64,000 bases of DNA from Microbacterium sp. MYb62 (GCF_002979475.1 NZ_PCOY01000016.1:19951-83950); one strand, 5' to 3'; counted from the first letter of the stretch, positions 24,978-35,139 are shown. Program-made: numbers and translations. Notes: generated from the sequence alone by a model not told the origin.

Positions 24978-25056
24978 CCTTCGTCTCGCTCCGCTCGCTC
25001 AGGAACCGGCACCCGTGGTCGGTTCCTGAGCGAGGAGCGCAGCGACGAGACGAAGG
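24978..25056. repeat. Long imperfect inverted repeat
   Basis: The left arm 24978-25008 contains CCTTCGTCTCGCTCCGCTCG then CTCAGGAACCG. The right arm 25020-25056 reads back as CGGTTCCTGAGCGAG, then a slightly longer GAGCGCAGCGACGAGACGAAGG. The element lies between the binding-protein gene and the first ATPase and could attenuate expression, giving more binding protein than transporter. Similar palindromes are common in Microbacteriaceae. Confidence 0.65.
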
Positions 25057-25100
25057 GCCCGAGCGCAGCGACACGAACGCCCCACACGAAAGACACCCTC

Positions 25101-25921
<821 letters not shown>

Positions 25922-25925
<4 letters not shown>

Positions 25926-26728
25926 CCACCCTCGAATTCCGAAACGTCACGAAGGCCTACAACGTCCGCGGCGCCGGCCAGATCAAGGCCCTCGACGATG
26001 TGAGTTTCACCCTCACCTCCGGACAGACGATCGGCCTGGTCGGCCAGTCCGGAAGCGGCAAGTCCACGATCGCGAAGATCCTGACGCAGCTCGAGACCCC
26101 GACCAGCGGCGAGGTGCTGCTCGACGGCACGCCGATCCCGCGCCGGGGCAAGGGGCTGCGCAGGTACCGGCAGCAGCTGCGCATGGTGTTCCAGGACCCG
26201 TTCGCCTCGCTCAACCCGTACCACTCGATCCGGTACCACCTGGAGCGCCCGATCCGCCTCGACGACGTGGTGCCGAAGAAGGAGACCGAGAACGAGGTGC
26301 GCCGACTCCTCGACCGCGTGCGCCTGGATGCGGATGCCGTGATCGACCGTCGTCCGCACGAGCTGTCCGGCGGCCAGCGGCAGCGTGTGGCCATCGCCCG
26401 CGCCCTGGCCTCGCGCCCCTCGCTGCTCGTCGCCGATGAGCCCGTGTCGATGCTCGACGTGTCCATCCGCCTCGGCGTGCTGAACCTGCTCGCCGATCTG
26501 CAGCGCGAAGAGGGGCTCGGCGTGCTCTACATCACCCACGACCTCGCCACGGCCCGCCACTTCAGCGACGAGATCATGGTCCTGAACCAAGGTCGGGTCG
26601 TCGAGTACGGCGCCGCCGACGACGTCATCCTGAACCCGCAGGACCCGTACACACGCGAACTGCGATCCGCTTCCCCCGACCCGGACAAGTTCTTCGCACA
26701 GGCCGCATCGAACGGAGGCACCCTGTGA
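25922..26728 (+). CDS. Oligopeptide/oligosaccharide ABC transporter ATPase (DppF-like)
   Basis: A 268-residue second ATPase. Walker A is GQSGSGKST, the Q-loop region is MVFQDPFASLNP, the signature is LSGGQRQR, Walker B is LLVADEPVSMLD and the switch is YITHD. The stop overlaps the permease GTG start by four bases (GTGA). Confidence 0.92.
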
Positions 26729-27813
26729 GCACCGCGTTCCCCCAGCTCGACGACAACGACCTCGTCGCCCGCGACGCGCTCGAGGTCGGCACCACCGCGA
26801 CGACGGCGGAGCGCACGCACCGGAAGGTCCCGTGGCGCTTCTTCGCGGGCCGAGCCGGCTTCTACCTGTTCACGCTGTGGGCCGCCATCACGATCAACTT
26901 CTTCCTCCCGCGGTTGATGAAGGGCGACGCGGTCAGCTCGTATCTCGCGCGCAACCGCAACGTCAGCCCCGAGGCCGCCGATGCTCTGCGCATCCTGCTC
27001 GGCATCGACACCGACAAGTCGATCTGGCAGCAGTACATCGAGTACTGGGGGATGCTGCTGCGCGGAGACCTCGGCATCTCGACCCTGCACGGTCTGCGCC
27101 CGGTCGCGGAGGTCCTTGCCGCGGCCCTGCCGTGGACCCTCGGGCTCGTCGGCATCGCGACGATCATCTCCTTCACGATCGGCACGATCGCCGGAGCGGT
27201 CGTCGGATGGAAGCGCGGCAGCAAGCTCGACGCGATCATCCCGGTGACGACGTTCTTCAACACCATCCCGTACTTCTGGCTCGGGCTCATCGCGATCGCG
27301 ATATTCTCCTCGACCCTGAAGTGGTTCCCCTCCTCGCACGCCTACGACAAGGGGCAATCGCCGGAATGGAGCTTCGACTTCATCGGCCAGGTGATCATGC
27401 ACGGCACGCTGCCGGCCCTGACGATCGTGGTGGCCTCGCTCGGCGGCTGGGTGCTCGGCATGCGCAACATGATGCTGACGGTGCTCGACGACGACTACAT
27501 CACGGTCGCGCAGGCGAAGGGCATGCCCAACAAGCGGGTGCTCTGGGGCTACGCCGCCCGCAACGCGGTGCTGCCGCAGATCCAGAGCTTCGCGCTGTCG
27601 ATCGGCTTCATCGTCGGCGGCACGATCGTGATGGAGATGGTGTTCAGCTATCCGGGCGTCGGCAAGCTCCTGCTCGATGCGACCAACGCCAAGGACTTCG
27701 CCCTCATGCAGGGCGTGTTCCTCGTGATCACGCTGTCGGTGCTCGTGGCCAACATCCTCGCGGATGTCGTCTACGCCTACCTCGACCCGCGCACGCGCCA
27801 GATGGAGTCCTGA
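26725..27813 (+). CDS. ABC transporter permease (DppB-like)
   Basis: A 362-residue permease starting at GTG 26725. A hydrophilic N-terminal extension of about 40 residues precedes the first membrane segment (FYLFTLWAAITINFFLPRL). The conserved inner-membrane loop is visible as YITVAQAKGMPNKRVLWGYAARN, and six membrane segments are expected. One base separates its stop from the second permease. Confidence 0.92.
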   Translation: MSTAFPQLDDNDLVARDALEVGTTATTAERTHRKVPWRFFAGRAGFYLFTLWAAITINFFLPRLMKGDAVSSYLARNRNVSPEAADALRILLGIDTDKSIWQQYIEYWGMLLRGDLGISTLHGLRPVAEVLAAALPWTLGLVGIATIISFTIGTIAGAVVGWKRGSKLDAIIPVTTFFNTIPYFWLGLIAIAIFSSTLKWFPSSHAYDKGQSPEWSFDFIGQVIMHGTLPALTIVVASLGGWVLGMRNMMLTVLDDDYITVAQAKGMPNKRVLWGYAARNAVLPQIQSFALSIGFIVGGTIVMEMVFSYPGVGKLLLDATNAKDFALMQGVFLVITLSVLVANILADVVYAYLDPRTRQMES

Positions 27814-27814
27814 C

Positions 27815-28942
27815 ATGACCGTTCCCACCACCGCAGCGAGCACCGCCCCCGACGGATCGGCCGTCGTCTCCGGCATGCCGGAGACCGCGACCCTGCGCAC
27901 CCCGCCGACCGGCGAGCCGCCGCGCAAGACCTTCTGGTCGCAGCTCGGCCAGGCGTTCGCGATGTTCCGCAACCCCAAGTCGGTCGCCGGGCTCATCATC
28001 CTCGGGGTGTTCGTGCTCATCGCGATCTTCGCGCCGTGGATCGCCCCGTACAGGCCGACCCAGAAGGACCGCACAGCGCTGCGTCAACCGCCCTCCTGGG
28101 AGCATTGGCTGGGGACGACCCACATGGGGGAGGACGTGCTGAGCCAGATCATCTACGGCACGCGCGGCGTCATCGTCGTCGGTTTCCTCGCCGCCGTCAT
28201 CGCCACCATCATCGCGATCACGATCGGCGTGATCGCCGGCTACGTGCGCGGCTGGAAGAGCGAGTCGCTCTCGGCGCTGACCAACGTGTTCCTGGTGATC
28301 CCGGGCATCCCGCTCATCATCATCATCGCCTCGCAGTTCGAGAACCCGCCGCTGATCGTGATCGCCGCGGTGCTCGGGATCACAGGCTGGGCGTGGGGCG
28401 CCCGCGTGCTGCGAGCCCAGACCATGTCGCTGCGCAACCGCGACTTCATCCAGGCCGCGCGCGCGAACGGCGAGCCCTTGCGCCGTATCATCACGGTCGA
28501 GATGCTGCCGAACCTGATGGCGCTCATCGCCTCGAGCTTCGTCGGCACCGTGACCGCGGCGATTCTCGGCCTCACCACGCTGGCGTTCATCGGGGTGATC
28601 CCGGTGAGCAACCTGAACTGGGGCACCATCCTGTTCTGGGCACAGCAGAACGGTGCCTTCCCGCGCCTGTGGTGGTGGTACGTGCCCGCAGGGCTCTGCA
28701 TCGCGATCATCGGCGTCGCCCTCTCGCTCATCAACTTCGGCATCGACGAGTACGTCAATCCCCGCCTGCGCTCCGCAGGCGAGCGGGCCAGGGCGATGAA
28801 GAAGAAGGGGCTGAACGTGAACGACGCCGTCACGGCCGTCCGCAGCGTGCCCCTGCCGAAGAAGACCCCCGATCCCGTAACGTCGGCGACCTCGCCCGAC
28901 ACCTCCGACTCCTCGAAGACCTCGACCCAGAACACGAAGTGA
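27815..28942 (+). CDS. ABC transporter permease (DppC-like)
   Basis: A 375-residue permease. An N-terminal tail of about 50 residues leads into the DppC membrane domain with the loop RNRDFIQAARANGEPLRRIITVEMLPN. The C-terminal 50 residues are Ser/Thr/Pro-rich and probably cytoplasmic. I start at ATG 27815 immediately after the preceding stop. The stop TGA shares its final A with the ATG of the GH3 gene, so transporter and enzyme are coupled. Confidence 0.92.
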   Translation: MTVPTTAASTAPDGSAVVSGMPETATLRTPPTGEPPRKTFWSQLGQAFAMFRNPKSVAGLIILGVFVLIAIFAPWIAPYRPTQKDRTALRQPPSWEHWLGTTHMGEDVLSQIIYGTRGVIVVGFLAAVIATIIAITIGVIAGYVRGWKSESLSALTNVFLVIPGIPLIIIIASQFENPPLIVIAAVLGITGWAWGARVLRAQTMSLRNRDFIQAARANGEPLRRIITVEMLPNLMALIASSFVGTVTAAILGLTTLAFIGVIPVSNLNWGTILFWAQQNGAFPRLWWWYVPAGLCIAIIGVALSLINFGIDEYVNPRLRSAGERARAMKKKGLNVNDAVTAVRSVPLPKKTPDPVTSATSPDTSDSSKTSTQNTK

Positions 28943-31188
28943 TGACCTCTCAGACTCTGACCACGCAGCTCCCGTACCAGGACCCCGCGCTCTCGATCCC
29001 CGAGCGCGTGGCCGACCTCCTCAGCCGCATGACGCTGGAGGAGAAGGTCGGGCAGATGCTCCAGCTCGACGCCCGCGACGACATCGACGACCACATCGCC
29101 CGCCGCCACGCCGGATCGATCCTGCACACCTCGCCCGAGCGCATCCTGCGGGCGAACGAGCTCACCGCCCAGACCCGACTCCGCATCCCTCTGCTGGTGG
29201 GCGAGGACTGCATCCACGGGCACTCGTTCTGGCCCGGCGCGACGATCTACCCCACCCAGCTCGGCATGGCCGCATCGTGGGATTCCGGCCTCGTCGAACG
29301 AGTTGCCCGTGCGACCGCCGAAGAGGTCGCGGTGACCGGCATCCACTGGACCTTCTCGCCCGTTCTCTGCATCGCCCGTGACCTCCGCTGGGGCCGCATC
29401 GACGAGACCTTCGGCGAAGACCCGTTCCTGATCGGCGAGCTGGCCTCGGCGATGGTGCGCGGCTACCAGGGCGACGGACTCGACGACCCCACCGCGATCC
29501 TCGCGACCGCCAAGCACTTCGCCGGGTACTCCGAGACCCAGGGCGGGCGCGATGCGAGCGAGGCCGACATCTCACGGCGCAAGCTCATCTCCTGGTTCCT
29601 GCCGCCGTTCGAGCGGGTCGCCCGCGAGGGATGCCGCACGTTCATGCTCGGATACCAGACCACCGACGGGGTGCCGATCACGACCAACGACTGGCTGCTC
29701 AGCGACGTGCTGCGCGGCGAGTGGGGCTACACCGGCACGCTCATCACCGACTGGGACAACGTCGGACGCATGGTGTGGGAGCAGCGGATCCAGCCCGACA
29801 TCACGCACGCGGCCGCGGCGGCGGTGCGAGCGGGCAACGACATGATCATGACCACGCCGGCCTTCTTCGAGGGAGCGCTCGATGCCGTCGCCCGGGGCAT
29901 GCTCGCCGAAGACGCGTTCGACGCGGCGGCCGCCCGCATCCTGACCCTGAAGTTCGAGCTGGGCCTGTTCGAGAACCCGCGCCTTCCTGGCACGGAACTC
30001 GACGCCGTGGTGGGCAGCGCGGCGCACGCCGAGCTGAACCTCGAGGTCGCCCGTCGCTCGCTGGTGCTGCTCGAGAACGACGGCGTGCTGCCGCTCGACG
30101 CGACGGCGCCGCTGAAGATCGCGGTCACCGGTCCGCTCGCCGACGACGCGCAGACGCAGCTCGGCGACTGGGCCGGCGGCTCGGGGCAGGCGGGCTGGCT
30201 CGACGGTCAGCCGCGCGAGATGATCACCACCGTGCTCGACGGGTTGCAGGCGATCGATGGCTGGAGCGTCACCCACGCCCGCGGCGCCGACATCCTCACG
30301 CTCGAAGAAGACCCGCAGGGGCCGTTCTTCCCTGACAATCAGCCGCGTCCGCCGGTCGTGAAGGCCTGCGAGCCGGATGCCGCGCTGATCGCGGAAGCGG
30401 TCGCCGCGGCATCCGACTCCGACGTCGTCGTAGCGGTCGTGGGCGATCGGATCGAGCTCGTCGGCGAAGGGCGCTCCACCGCGACGCTCGAGCTCATCGG
30501 CGGGCAGAACGCCCTGATCGATGCGCTCATCGCGACCGGGAAGCCTGTCGTGATCGTGCTGCTCGCCTCGAAGCCGCTCGTGCTCCCCGCCTCCGCGTCG
30601 AAGGCCGCCGCCGTGATCTGGGCGGCGAACCCCGGCATGCAGGGTGGCCGCGCACTTTCCGACATCATCTCCGGGGCTGCCGAGCCGTCCGGGCGCCTGC
30701 CGATCTCGTTCGCCCGCCACGTGGGCCAGCAGCCCACGTACTACAACCAGATCCGCGGACAGCACGGCGACCGCTACGCCGACCTCACGCAGGCGCCTGC
30801 CTGGGGGTTCGGCGAGGGCCTGTCGTACACGACCGTGGAGTACTCCGACCTCGTGCTGGAGGAGACCTCGCTGGGGGAGTCCGACACGATCGTCGGTCAC
30901 GTCACGGTGTCGAACACGGGGGAGCGGCCCGTGCGCGAGACCGTGCAGGTCTACGTGCGCGACTCCGTGACGAGCGTGAGCTGGACCGACAAGGAGCTCA
31001 AGACCTTCCGCCAGGTCGACGTCGCTCCCGGTGAGTCCGTGCGGGTGCGGGTGGAGCTGCCCGTGGCCGACTGCACGATCGTCGATGCTGCGGGCAACCG
31101 CATCGTCGAGGCCGGAACGTTCGAGCTGCTGGTGGGCCCGAGCTCGCACGACGAGGTCCTGCTCTCCGCCGACTTCGAGGTCGCCTGA
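28942..31188 (+). CDS. GH3 beta-glucosidase
   Basis: A 748-residue glycoside hydrolase family 3 enzyme with the N-terminal TIM barrel (LEEKVGQMLQLD, KHFAGY, and the nucleophile Asp in LITDWDNVG), the alpha/beta sandwich and a C-terminal fibronectin-III-like domain (VHVTVSNTG-like GHVTVSNTGERPVRETVQVYV). No signal peptide is present, so it should cleave imported beta-glucosides in the cytoplasm. It is the last gene of the TetR-controlled ABC operon. Confidence 0.93.
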   Translation: MTSQTLTTQLPYQDPALSIPERVADLLSRMTLEEKVGQMLQLDARDDIDDHIARRHAGSILHTSPERILRANELTAQTRLRIPLLVGEDCIHGHSFWPGATIYPTQLGMAASWDSGLVERVARATAEEVAVTGIHWTFSPVLCIARDLRWGRIDETFGEDPFLIGELASAMVRGYQGDGLDDPTAILATAKHFAGYSETQGGRDASEADISRRKLISWFLPPFERVAREGCRTFMLGYQTTDGVPITTNDWLLSDVLRGEWGYTGTLITDWDNVGRMVWEQRIQPDITHAAAAAVRAGNDMIMTTPAFFEGALDAVARGMLAEDAFDAAAARILTLKFELGLFENPRLPGTELDAVVGSAAHAELNLEVARRSLVLLENDGVLPLDATAPLKIAVTGPLADDAQTQLGDWAGGSGQAGWLDGQPREMITTVLDGLQAIDGWSVTHARGADILTLEEDPQGPFFPDNQPRPPVVKACEPDAALIAEAVAAASDSDVVVAVVGDRIELVGEGRSTATLELIGGQNALIDALIATGKPVVIVLLASKPLVLPASASKAAAVIWAANPGMQGGRALSDIISGAAEPSGRLPISFARHVGQQPTYYNQIRGQHGDRYADLTQAPAWGFGEGLSYTTVEYSDLVLEETSLGESDTIVGHVTVSNTGERPVRETVQVYVRDSVTSVSWTDKELKTFRQVDVAPGESVRVRVELPVADCTIVDAAGNRIVEAGTFELLVGPSSHDEVLLSADFEVA

Positions 31189-31212
31189 CCTGCGCGGCGC
31201 ACCGCCCTTCGC

Positions 31213-31290
31213 CGAGACCCACGCTCCTCGCCGAGACCCCTTCCTGCCGACGCCTCCGGCGAGGGGTCTCGGCGGCGAGCGTTGGTCTCG
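31213..31290. repeat. Long inverted repeat between convergent genes
   Basis: The arms 31213-31241 and 31262-31290 (about 29 bp each) pair except at about four positions. They begin CGAGACC, include ACGCTC and end GCCGAGACCCCT, around a 20-base loop. It sits between the GH3 gene and soxR, which converge, so bidirectional termination is plausible even without a T-run. Confidence 0.65.
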
Positions 31291-31300
31291 CGGTGTGTGA

Positions 31301-31322
31301 GGGGGAGGGGGAGGGGGAGGGG
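31301..31322 (+). repeat. GGGGGA hexamer tandem repeat, G-quadruplex-forming
   Basis: Three copies of GGGGGA followed by GGGG end at the base before the soxR stop codon. Four G-runs separated by single A loops make a strong intramolecular G-quadruplex candidate on the plus strand, which is the template strand for soxR. Confidence 0.7.
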
Positions 31323-31772
31323 TCAGTCCTGCAGGCGCTGCGGGCCGACGCCCTGCGTCGCGAGGGCGTCGTCGGGGTTGAGCAGGCCGCACGCCTTCAT
31401 CGAGAGACAGCCGCAGCCGATGCATCCGGTGAGTTCGCGCTCCAGGCGTTCGATGCCCTCGCGCCGCTTCTCGAGCTCGCGCTTCCAGCGTCGTGAAGCC
31501 TTCTGCCAGTCGGCGTGACTGGGAGTCTCGGTCAGTGGCACGTCTGCGAACGCGGTCTGCACGTCGGAGAGCGGGATGCCGAGGCGCTTGGCGACCGTGA
31601 TGAGCGAGACGCGGCGCAGCATGTGCCGGGCGTAGCGACGCTGATTCCCTGGCGTGCGGGTGGAGGCGATGAGGCCGAGGGTCTCGTAGAAGTGCAGGGC
31701 GGAGGCGGCGACACCGGTGCGTCGGGTCATCTCGCCGACCGTCAGTGGCTCGTCGGGAGCGTGCGGGCTCAA
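31323..31772 (-). CDS. soxR: Redox-sensing transcriptional activator SoxR
   Basis: A 149-residue MerR-family regulator. The HTH is LTVGEMTRRTGVAASALHFYETLGL, followed by the dimerisation helix and the [2Fe-2S] ligands in CIGCGCLSMKAC (CxxCxCxxxxxC). I choose TTG 31772 as start: GAAGGAAAGG lies upstream, and the next in-frame ATG falls inside the HTH. The cluster is oxidised by redox-cycling compounds and the protein then untwists its target promoter. The perfect SoxR box is 40 bases upstream and faces the fdxA operon. Confidence 0.93.
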   Translation of the reverse strand: MSPHAPDEPLTVGEMTRRTGVAASALHFYETLGLIASTRTPGNQRRYARHMLRRVSLITVAKRLGIPLSDVQTAFADVPLTETPSHADWQKASRRWKRELEKRREGIERLERELTGCIGCGCLSMKACGLLNPDDALATQGVGPQRLQD

Positions 31773-31807
31773 CCTGCTGCCTTTCCTTCCTGTGACTTTC
31801 CCTCGAT

Positions 31808-31838
31808 TTGACCTCAAGTGTACTTGAGGTTTTACGGT
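31808..31838 (+). promoter_or_regulatory. SoxR-dependent promoter with perfect SoxR box
   Basis: TTGACC (31808-31813) and TACGGT (31833-31838) are separated by 19 bases, the over-long spacing typical of SoxR promoters. The palindrome CCTCAAGTGTACTTGAGG (31812-31829) overlaps the -35 and fills the spacer. It differs from the E. coli soxS box only at the two central bases. The promoter points to the ferredoxin operon. Confidence 0.8.
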
Positions 31839-31842
31839 TGTC

Positions 31843-31911
31843 ATGTGGCCCCGTCGTGGGCCGACCGACCCGAACGAGGACAGCGTGACCCGAACGAAGA
31901 CCCCGCGATGA
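31843..31911 (+). other. 22-codon leader frame overlapping fdxA start
   Basis: ATG 31843 lies four bases after the candidate -10 and reads 22 codons (begins [10 protein letters not shown]) to TGA 31909-31911, which overlaps the fdxA ATG at 31908. No good ribosome site lies before fdxA, so translation of the leader may be what brings ribosomes to it. It could equally be untranslated. Confidence 0.4.
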
Positions 31912-32234
31912 CCTATGTGATCGCTCTGCCGTGCGTCGATGTCAAGGACAAGGCCTGCATCGACGAGTGTCCCGTCGACTGCATCTACGAAGGTGAACGG
32001 TCGCTCTACATCCACCCGGACGAGTGCGTGGACTGCGGCGCCTGCGAGCCGGTGTGCCCGGTCGAGGCCATCTTCTACGAGGACGACCTGCCCGACGAGT
32101 GGCAGGACTATTACAAGGCCAACGTCGAGTTCTTCGACGAGCTCGGCTCGCCTGGCGGCGCCGCGAAGACGGGGATGCTCGCCTTCGACCACCCGATCAT
32201 CGCCGCGCTCGCACCCCAGGGGGAACACGCATGA
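31908..32234 (+). CDS. fdxA: 7Fe ferredoxin FdxA
   Basis: A 108-residue actinobacterial seven-iron ferredoxin. The first half carries [21 protein letters not shown] and the second [20 protein letters not shown], which together provide ligands for a [3Fe-4S] and a [4Fe-4S] cluster. It is followed with a four-base overlap by its reductase. As the first gene behind the SoxR promoter it should be induced by redox-active compounds. Confidence 0.95.
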   Translation: MTYVIALPCVDVKDKACIDECPVDCIYEGERSLYIHPDECVDCGACEPVCPVEAIFYEDDLPDEWQDYYKANVEFFDELGSPGGAAKTGMLAFDHPIIAALAPQGEHA

Positions 32235-33589
32235 CCATCGCCGCACCGCGCATCGCCATCGTCGGAGCGGGCCCCGCCGGCATCTACGCCGCCGACATCC
32301 TCCTCGGTCTCGCCCCGGAAGCGTCGATCGATCTGTTCGAGAAGCTCCCCGCACCATACGGTCTGGTCCGTTACGGGGTCGCGCCCGACCATCCGCGCAT
32401 CCGCAAGATCACCGACGCCCTGCATGAGGTGCTCGTGAACCCGCGCATCCGCCTGCGGTGCAACGTCGAGATCGGCGTCGACGTCGAGATCGACGAGCTG
32501 CGTGCCGCGTACGACGGCGTGATCGTGGCGACGGGTGCCGATCTCGACGTCGCGCTCGACATCCCCGGCATCGATCTGCCCGGCTCCTTCGGGGCCGCCG
32601 ACTTCGTCGCCTGGTACGACGGGCATCCCGATGTCGCGCGCACCTGGCCGCTCGCCGCCGAAGCCGTCGCCGTGTTGGGTGCGGGCAACGTCGCCCTCGA
32701 CGTCACGAGGATCCTCGCCAAGCACGCCTCGGCGCTGACGCACACCGACACGCCCGATGCCGTGCTCGAGCAGCTCGGAGCCAGCCCCCTGCGCGACGTG
32801 CACCTGTTCGCCCGGCGCGGTCCGGCCGACGTGCGCTTCTCTGCCATGGAGCTGCGTGAGCTCGCCGAGCAGGACGACGTCGACGTGATCGTCGACCCGG
32901 ATGACCTCGCCCTCGACGAGCATGCCGAGCGGATGGTGGCGCAGTTCTCGCAGCGCCGCATCATCGTGCGCACCATGACCGAGTGGGCCGCCCTCGATCC
33001 GGCGAGCCGCATCGCTTCGCGCCGCATCCACCTGCACCTGCGGCAGCGCCCCGTCCGCCTGCTCGGCACCGACCACGTGACCGGCATCGAGATGGAGCGC
33101 ACCGCCTCCGACGAACTGGGCCGCATGGTGGGCACCGGCGAGCTGCTGCGCTACGACGTCGGGGCGGTCTACCGCGCGGTGGGCTACCGCTCGACCCCGG
33201 TTCCGGGGGTGCCGTTCGATGCCGATCTCGGAGTCGTGCCGCACGTCGAGGGTCGCGTCATCGATGCGGAAGGCGCGCCGATCCCGCGGTTGTACGCGAC
33301 CGGGTGGATCAAGCGCGGGCCGGTGGGGCTCATCGGCTCGACGAAATCGGATGCCGCGCAGACCGTGCGCCACCTCGTCGACGATCTCGCCGCGGTCGGG
33401 CGCGAAGCGCGCGACGACGACCCGATCGCCCACCTCGCGCACGCCGTCGACCTCGACGGCTGGCTGCGCATCGATGCCGCGGAGCGCGGTGCCGGAGCGG
33501 AGCGCGGTCGCGAGCGGACGAAGATCGTCGAGCGCGATGAGATGCTGACACATGCGAAGCAGGAGCAGATGATGGAGACCGGCCGATGA
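32231..33589 (+). CDS. fprA: Ferredoxin-NADP reductase, FprA type
   Basis: A 452-residue flavoenzyme of the adrenodoxin-reductase family. The FAD site is [17 protein letters not shown] and the NADPH site is [17 protein letters not shown]. The conserved [20 protein letters not shown] and the C-terminal [18 protein letters not shown] segments are present. It passes electrons between NADPH and the ferredoxin encoded four bases upstream, and its stop overlaps the flavin-reductase start. Confidence 0.95.
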   Translation: MTIAAPRIAIVGAGPAGIYAADILLGLAPEASIDLFEKLPAPYGLVRYGVAPDHPRIRKITDALHEVLVNPRIRLRCNVEIGVDVEIDELRAAYDGVIVATGADLDVALDIPGIDLPGSFGAADFVAWYDGHPDVARTWPLAAEAVAVLGAGNVALDVTRILAKHASALTHTDTPDAVLEQLGASPLRDVHLFARRGPADVRFSAMELRELAEQDDVDVIVDPDDLALDEHAERMVAQFSQRRIIVRTMTEWAALDPASRIASRRIHLHLRQRPVRLLGTDHVTGIEMERTASDELGRMVGTGELLRYDVGAVYRAVGYRSTPVPGVPFDADLGVVPHVEGRVIDAEGAPIPRLYATGWIKRGPVGLIGSTKSDAAQTVRHLVDDLAAVGREARDDDPIAHLAHAVDLDGWLRIDAAERGAGAERGRERTKIVERDEMLTHAKQEQMMETGR

Positions 33590-34095
33590 CCGCAGCACCC
33601 GTGCCCACCCCGATCGGCGAGGGGCTCAAGGCCGCATTCCGCACGCATCCGGCCGGCGTCGCGATCATCACGGCGAGCACTGCGGAGGGTCCGGTCGGTC
33701 TGACCGCGTCGAGCGTCGCCTCGGTCGCGGTCGACCCCGCAGCGATCGTATTCTCGGTGACCCGTGCCACCGGCTCGGCCGGGGCGATCCTCGGCGCGGA
33801 CACCTTCGTCGTGCACCTGATCGACGACGAGCACTCCGCGCTCGCGCAGAGCTTCGCGGTCAGCGGATCCGAGCGCTTCACCCCCGAGCAGGGCTGGGCG
33901 ACGCTCCCGACCGGCGAACCGCACCTTCCGGAGGCCAGGGTCGCGCTGCGTTGCCGCCCGATCCAGACCGTGGCGGTCGGCTCGTCGACCGTGGTCATCG
34001 CCGAGGTCATCGAGGTGCTGCCGGGTCTCCCCGGTCGACCCCTCGTCTATCTCGACCGCCGCTTCCACGCACTTCCGCACGACACTCACCACTGA
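33586..34095 (+). CDS. Flavin reductase-like FMN-binding protein
   Basis: A 169-residue protein of the flavin-reductase/FMN-binding split-barrel family: FRTHPAGVAIITASTAEGPVGLTASSVASVAVDP, then FVVHLIDDEHSALAQSFA and the C-terminal LVYLDRRFHAL. It probably reduces free flavin with NAD(P)H. It overlaps the reductase by four bases and precedes sodA by 12 bases, so it is part of the SoxR-facing redox operon. Confidence 0.88.
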   Translation: MTAAPVPTPIGEGLKAAFRTHPAGVAIITASTAEGPVGLTASSVASVAVDPAAIVFSVTRATGSAGAILGADTFVVHLIDDEHSALAQSFAVSGSERFTPEQGWATLPTGEPHLPEARVALRCRPIQTVAVGSSTVVIAEVIEVLPGLPGRPLVYLDRRFHALPHDTHH

Positions 34096-34107
34096 AAGGA
34101 AGACGTC

Positions 34108-34737
34108 ATGTCCACTCTCTACACGCTCCCCGAGCTGCCCTACGACTATTCGGCCCTCGAGCCGCACATCTCCGGCAAGATCATGGAGCTGCACCACTCC
34201 AAGCACCACCAGGCCTACGTCACGGGTGCGAACGCCGCGCTCGAGCAGCTCGCGACGGCACGCAGCGCCGGTGACCTCGCCAACGTCAACAAGCTCGAGA
34301 AGGACCTCGCGTTCAACCTCGGCGGCCACATCAACCACTCGGTGTTCTGGCAGAACCTGTCTCCCGAGGGCGGCGGTGCTCCCGAGGGCGAGCTCGAGGC
34401 CGCACTGGTCGACGCGTTCGGTTCGATCGACGCTTTCCGCGCGCACTTCACCGCGACCGCGCTCGGTGTGCAGGGGTCGGGCTGGGCCGTGCTCGCCTGG
34501 GACAGCGTGGGCGCCCGCCCCGTGATCTTCCAGCTGTTCGACCAGCAGGGCAACGCGCCGCTCGGAGTCACCCCGCTGCTGCAGCTCGACGTGTGGGAGC
34601 ACGCCTACTACCTCGACTACCTGAACGTGCGCGCCGACTACGTCAAGGCGTTCTGGAACCTCGTGAACTGGCCCGACGTGCAGCGCCGGTTCGAGGCTGC
34701 CCGCACCGCGACGACGGGGCTCATCGTCGCCGGCTGA
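34108..34737 (+). CDS. sodA: Superoxide dismutase, Mn/Fe type
   Basis: A 209-residue SOD with the ligand His in [13 protein letters not shown] and [11 protein letters not shown], and Asp and His in [21 protein letters not shown] is also conserved. The metal (Mn or Fe) cannot be decided by eye. It has its own AAAGGAAG ribosome site but lies only 12 bases after the flavin reductase, so it is likely co-transcribed from the SoxR promoter. It ends 16 bases from the convergent repressor gene. Confidence 0.95.
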   Translation: MSTLYTLPELPYDYSALEPHISGKIMELHHSKHHQAYVTGANAALEQLATARSAGDLANVNKLEKDLAFNLGGHINHSVFWQNLSPEGGGAPEGELEAALVDAFGSIDAFRAHFTATALGVQGSGWAVLAWDSVGARPVIFQLFDQQGNAPLGVTPLLQLDVWEHAYYLDYLNVRADYVKAFWNLVNWPDVQRRFEAARTATTGLIVAG

Positions 34738-34753
34738 CCGGTGACACCGCGGT

Positions 34754-35041
34754 TCACGCGAGGGAGAGGAAGAGCTTCTCCAGTTCGGCCATCGACACCC
34801 CATCGGTGTCGGTGGCCGCTTCCGTCTCCGCCTCGGGGTCGGCCAGGCAGTCCTTCATGGCGGAGGCGATGATCTGGAAGCCCGCTTTGTCGAGCGCGGA
34901 GGTGACGGCGGCGAGCTGTGTCACGACCGCTCGGCAGTCGCCTCCGCTCTCGACCGCCGCGATCACGGCTCCGAGTTGTCCCTGGGCGCGCTTGAGGCGG
35001 TTGGCGATCCTGCGCTGGGTCTCGGCGTCTGCGGTTGACAT
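34754..35041 (-). CDS. CsoR-family repressor, CstR-like (persulfide-sensing type)
   Basis: A 95-residue all-helical repressor. Its two conserved cysteines are at 36 (GGDCRAVV) and 65 (MKDCL). Copper-sensing CsoR needs a His four residues before the second Cys; here position 61 is Ala. The Cys-Cys pattern without His is that of CstR, which senses persulfides. The divergent operon encodes a CoA-disulfide reductase with a rhodanese domain, which supports the sulfur reading. Two GGGGGTAT-type operators lie between the genes. Confidence 0.82.
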   Translation of the reverse strand: MSTADAETQRRIANRLKRAQGQLGAVIAAVESGGDCRAVVTQLAAVTSALDKAGFQIIASAMKDCLADPEAETEAATDTDGVSMAELEKLFLSLA

Positions 35042-35070
35042 GGTCGCTCCCTGAGTGTCGGCTGGGGTTC

Positions 35071-35120
35071 CCACTATACCCCCGGGGGTATAGTGGGTGC
35101 ACGCATACCCACGGGGGTAT
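35071..35120. promoter_or_regulatory. Two CstR/CsoR-type operators
   Basis: CCACTATACCCCC (35071-35083) is followed directly by its perfect mirror to 35096, giving a 26-bp palindrome. A second site, ATACCCACGGGGGTAT, lies at 35105-35120. The second ends 19 bases before the start of the small Cys-rich gene. Both are between divergent promoters, so the repressor should control itself and the CoA-disulfide reductase operon. Confidence 0.8.
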
Positions 35121-35139
35121 CGGTGAGGAGTCGAGAACA

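Noticed and set aside
31842..31911. A longer ferredoxin starting at 31818
   Set aside because: The extension crosses the SoxR box and promoter; FdxA proteins begin at the MTYVIA start used here.
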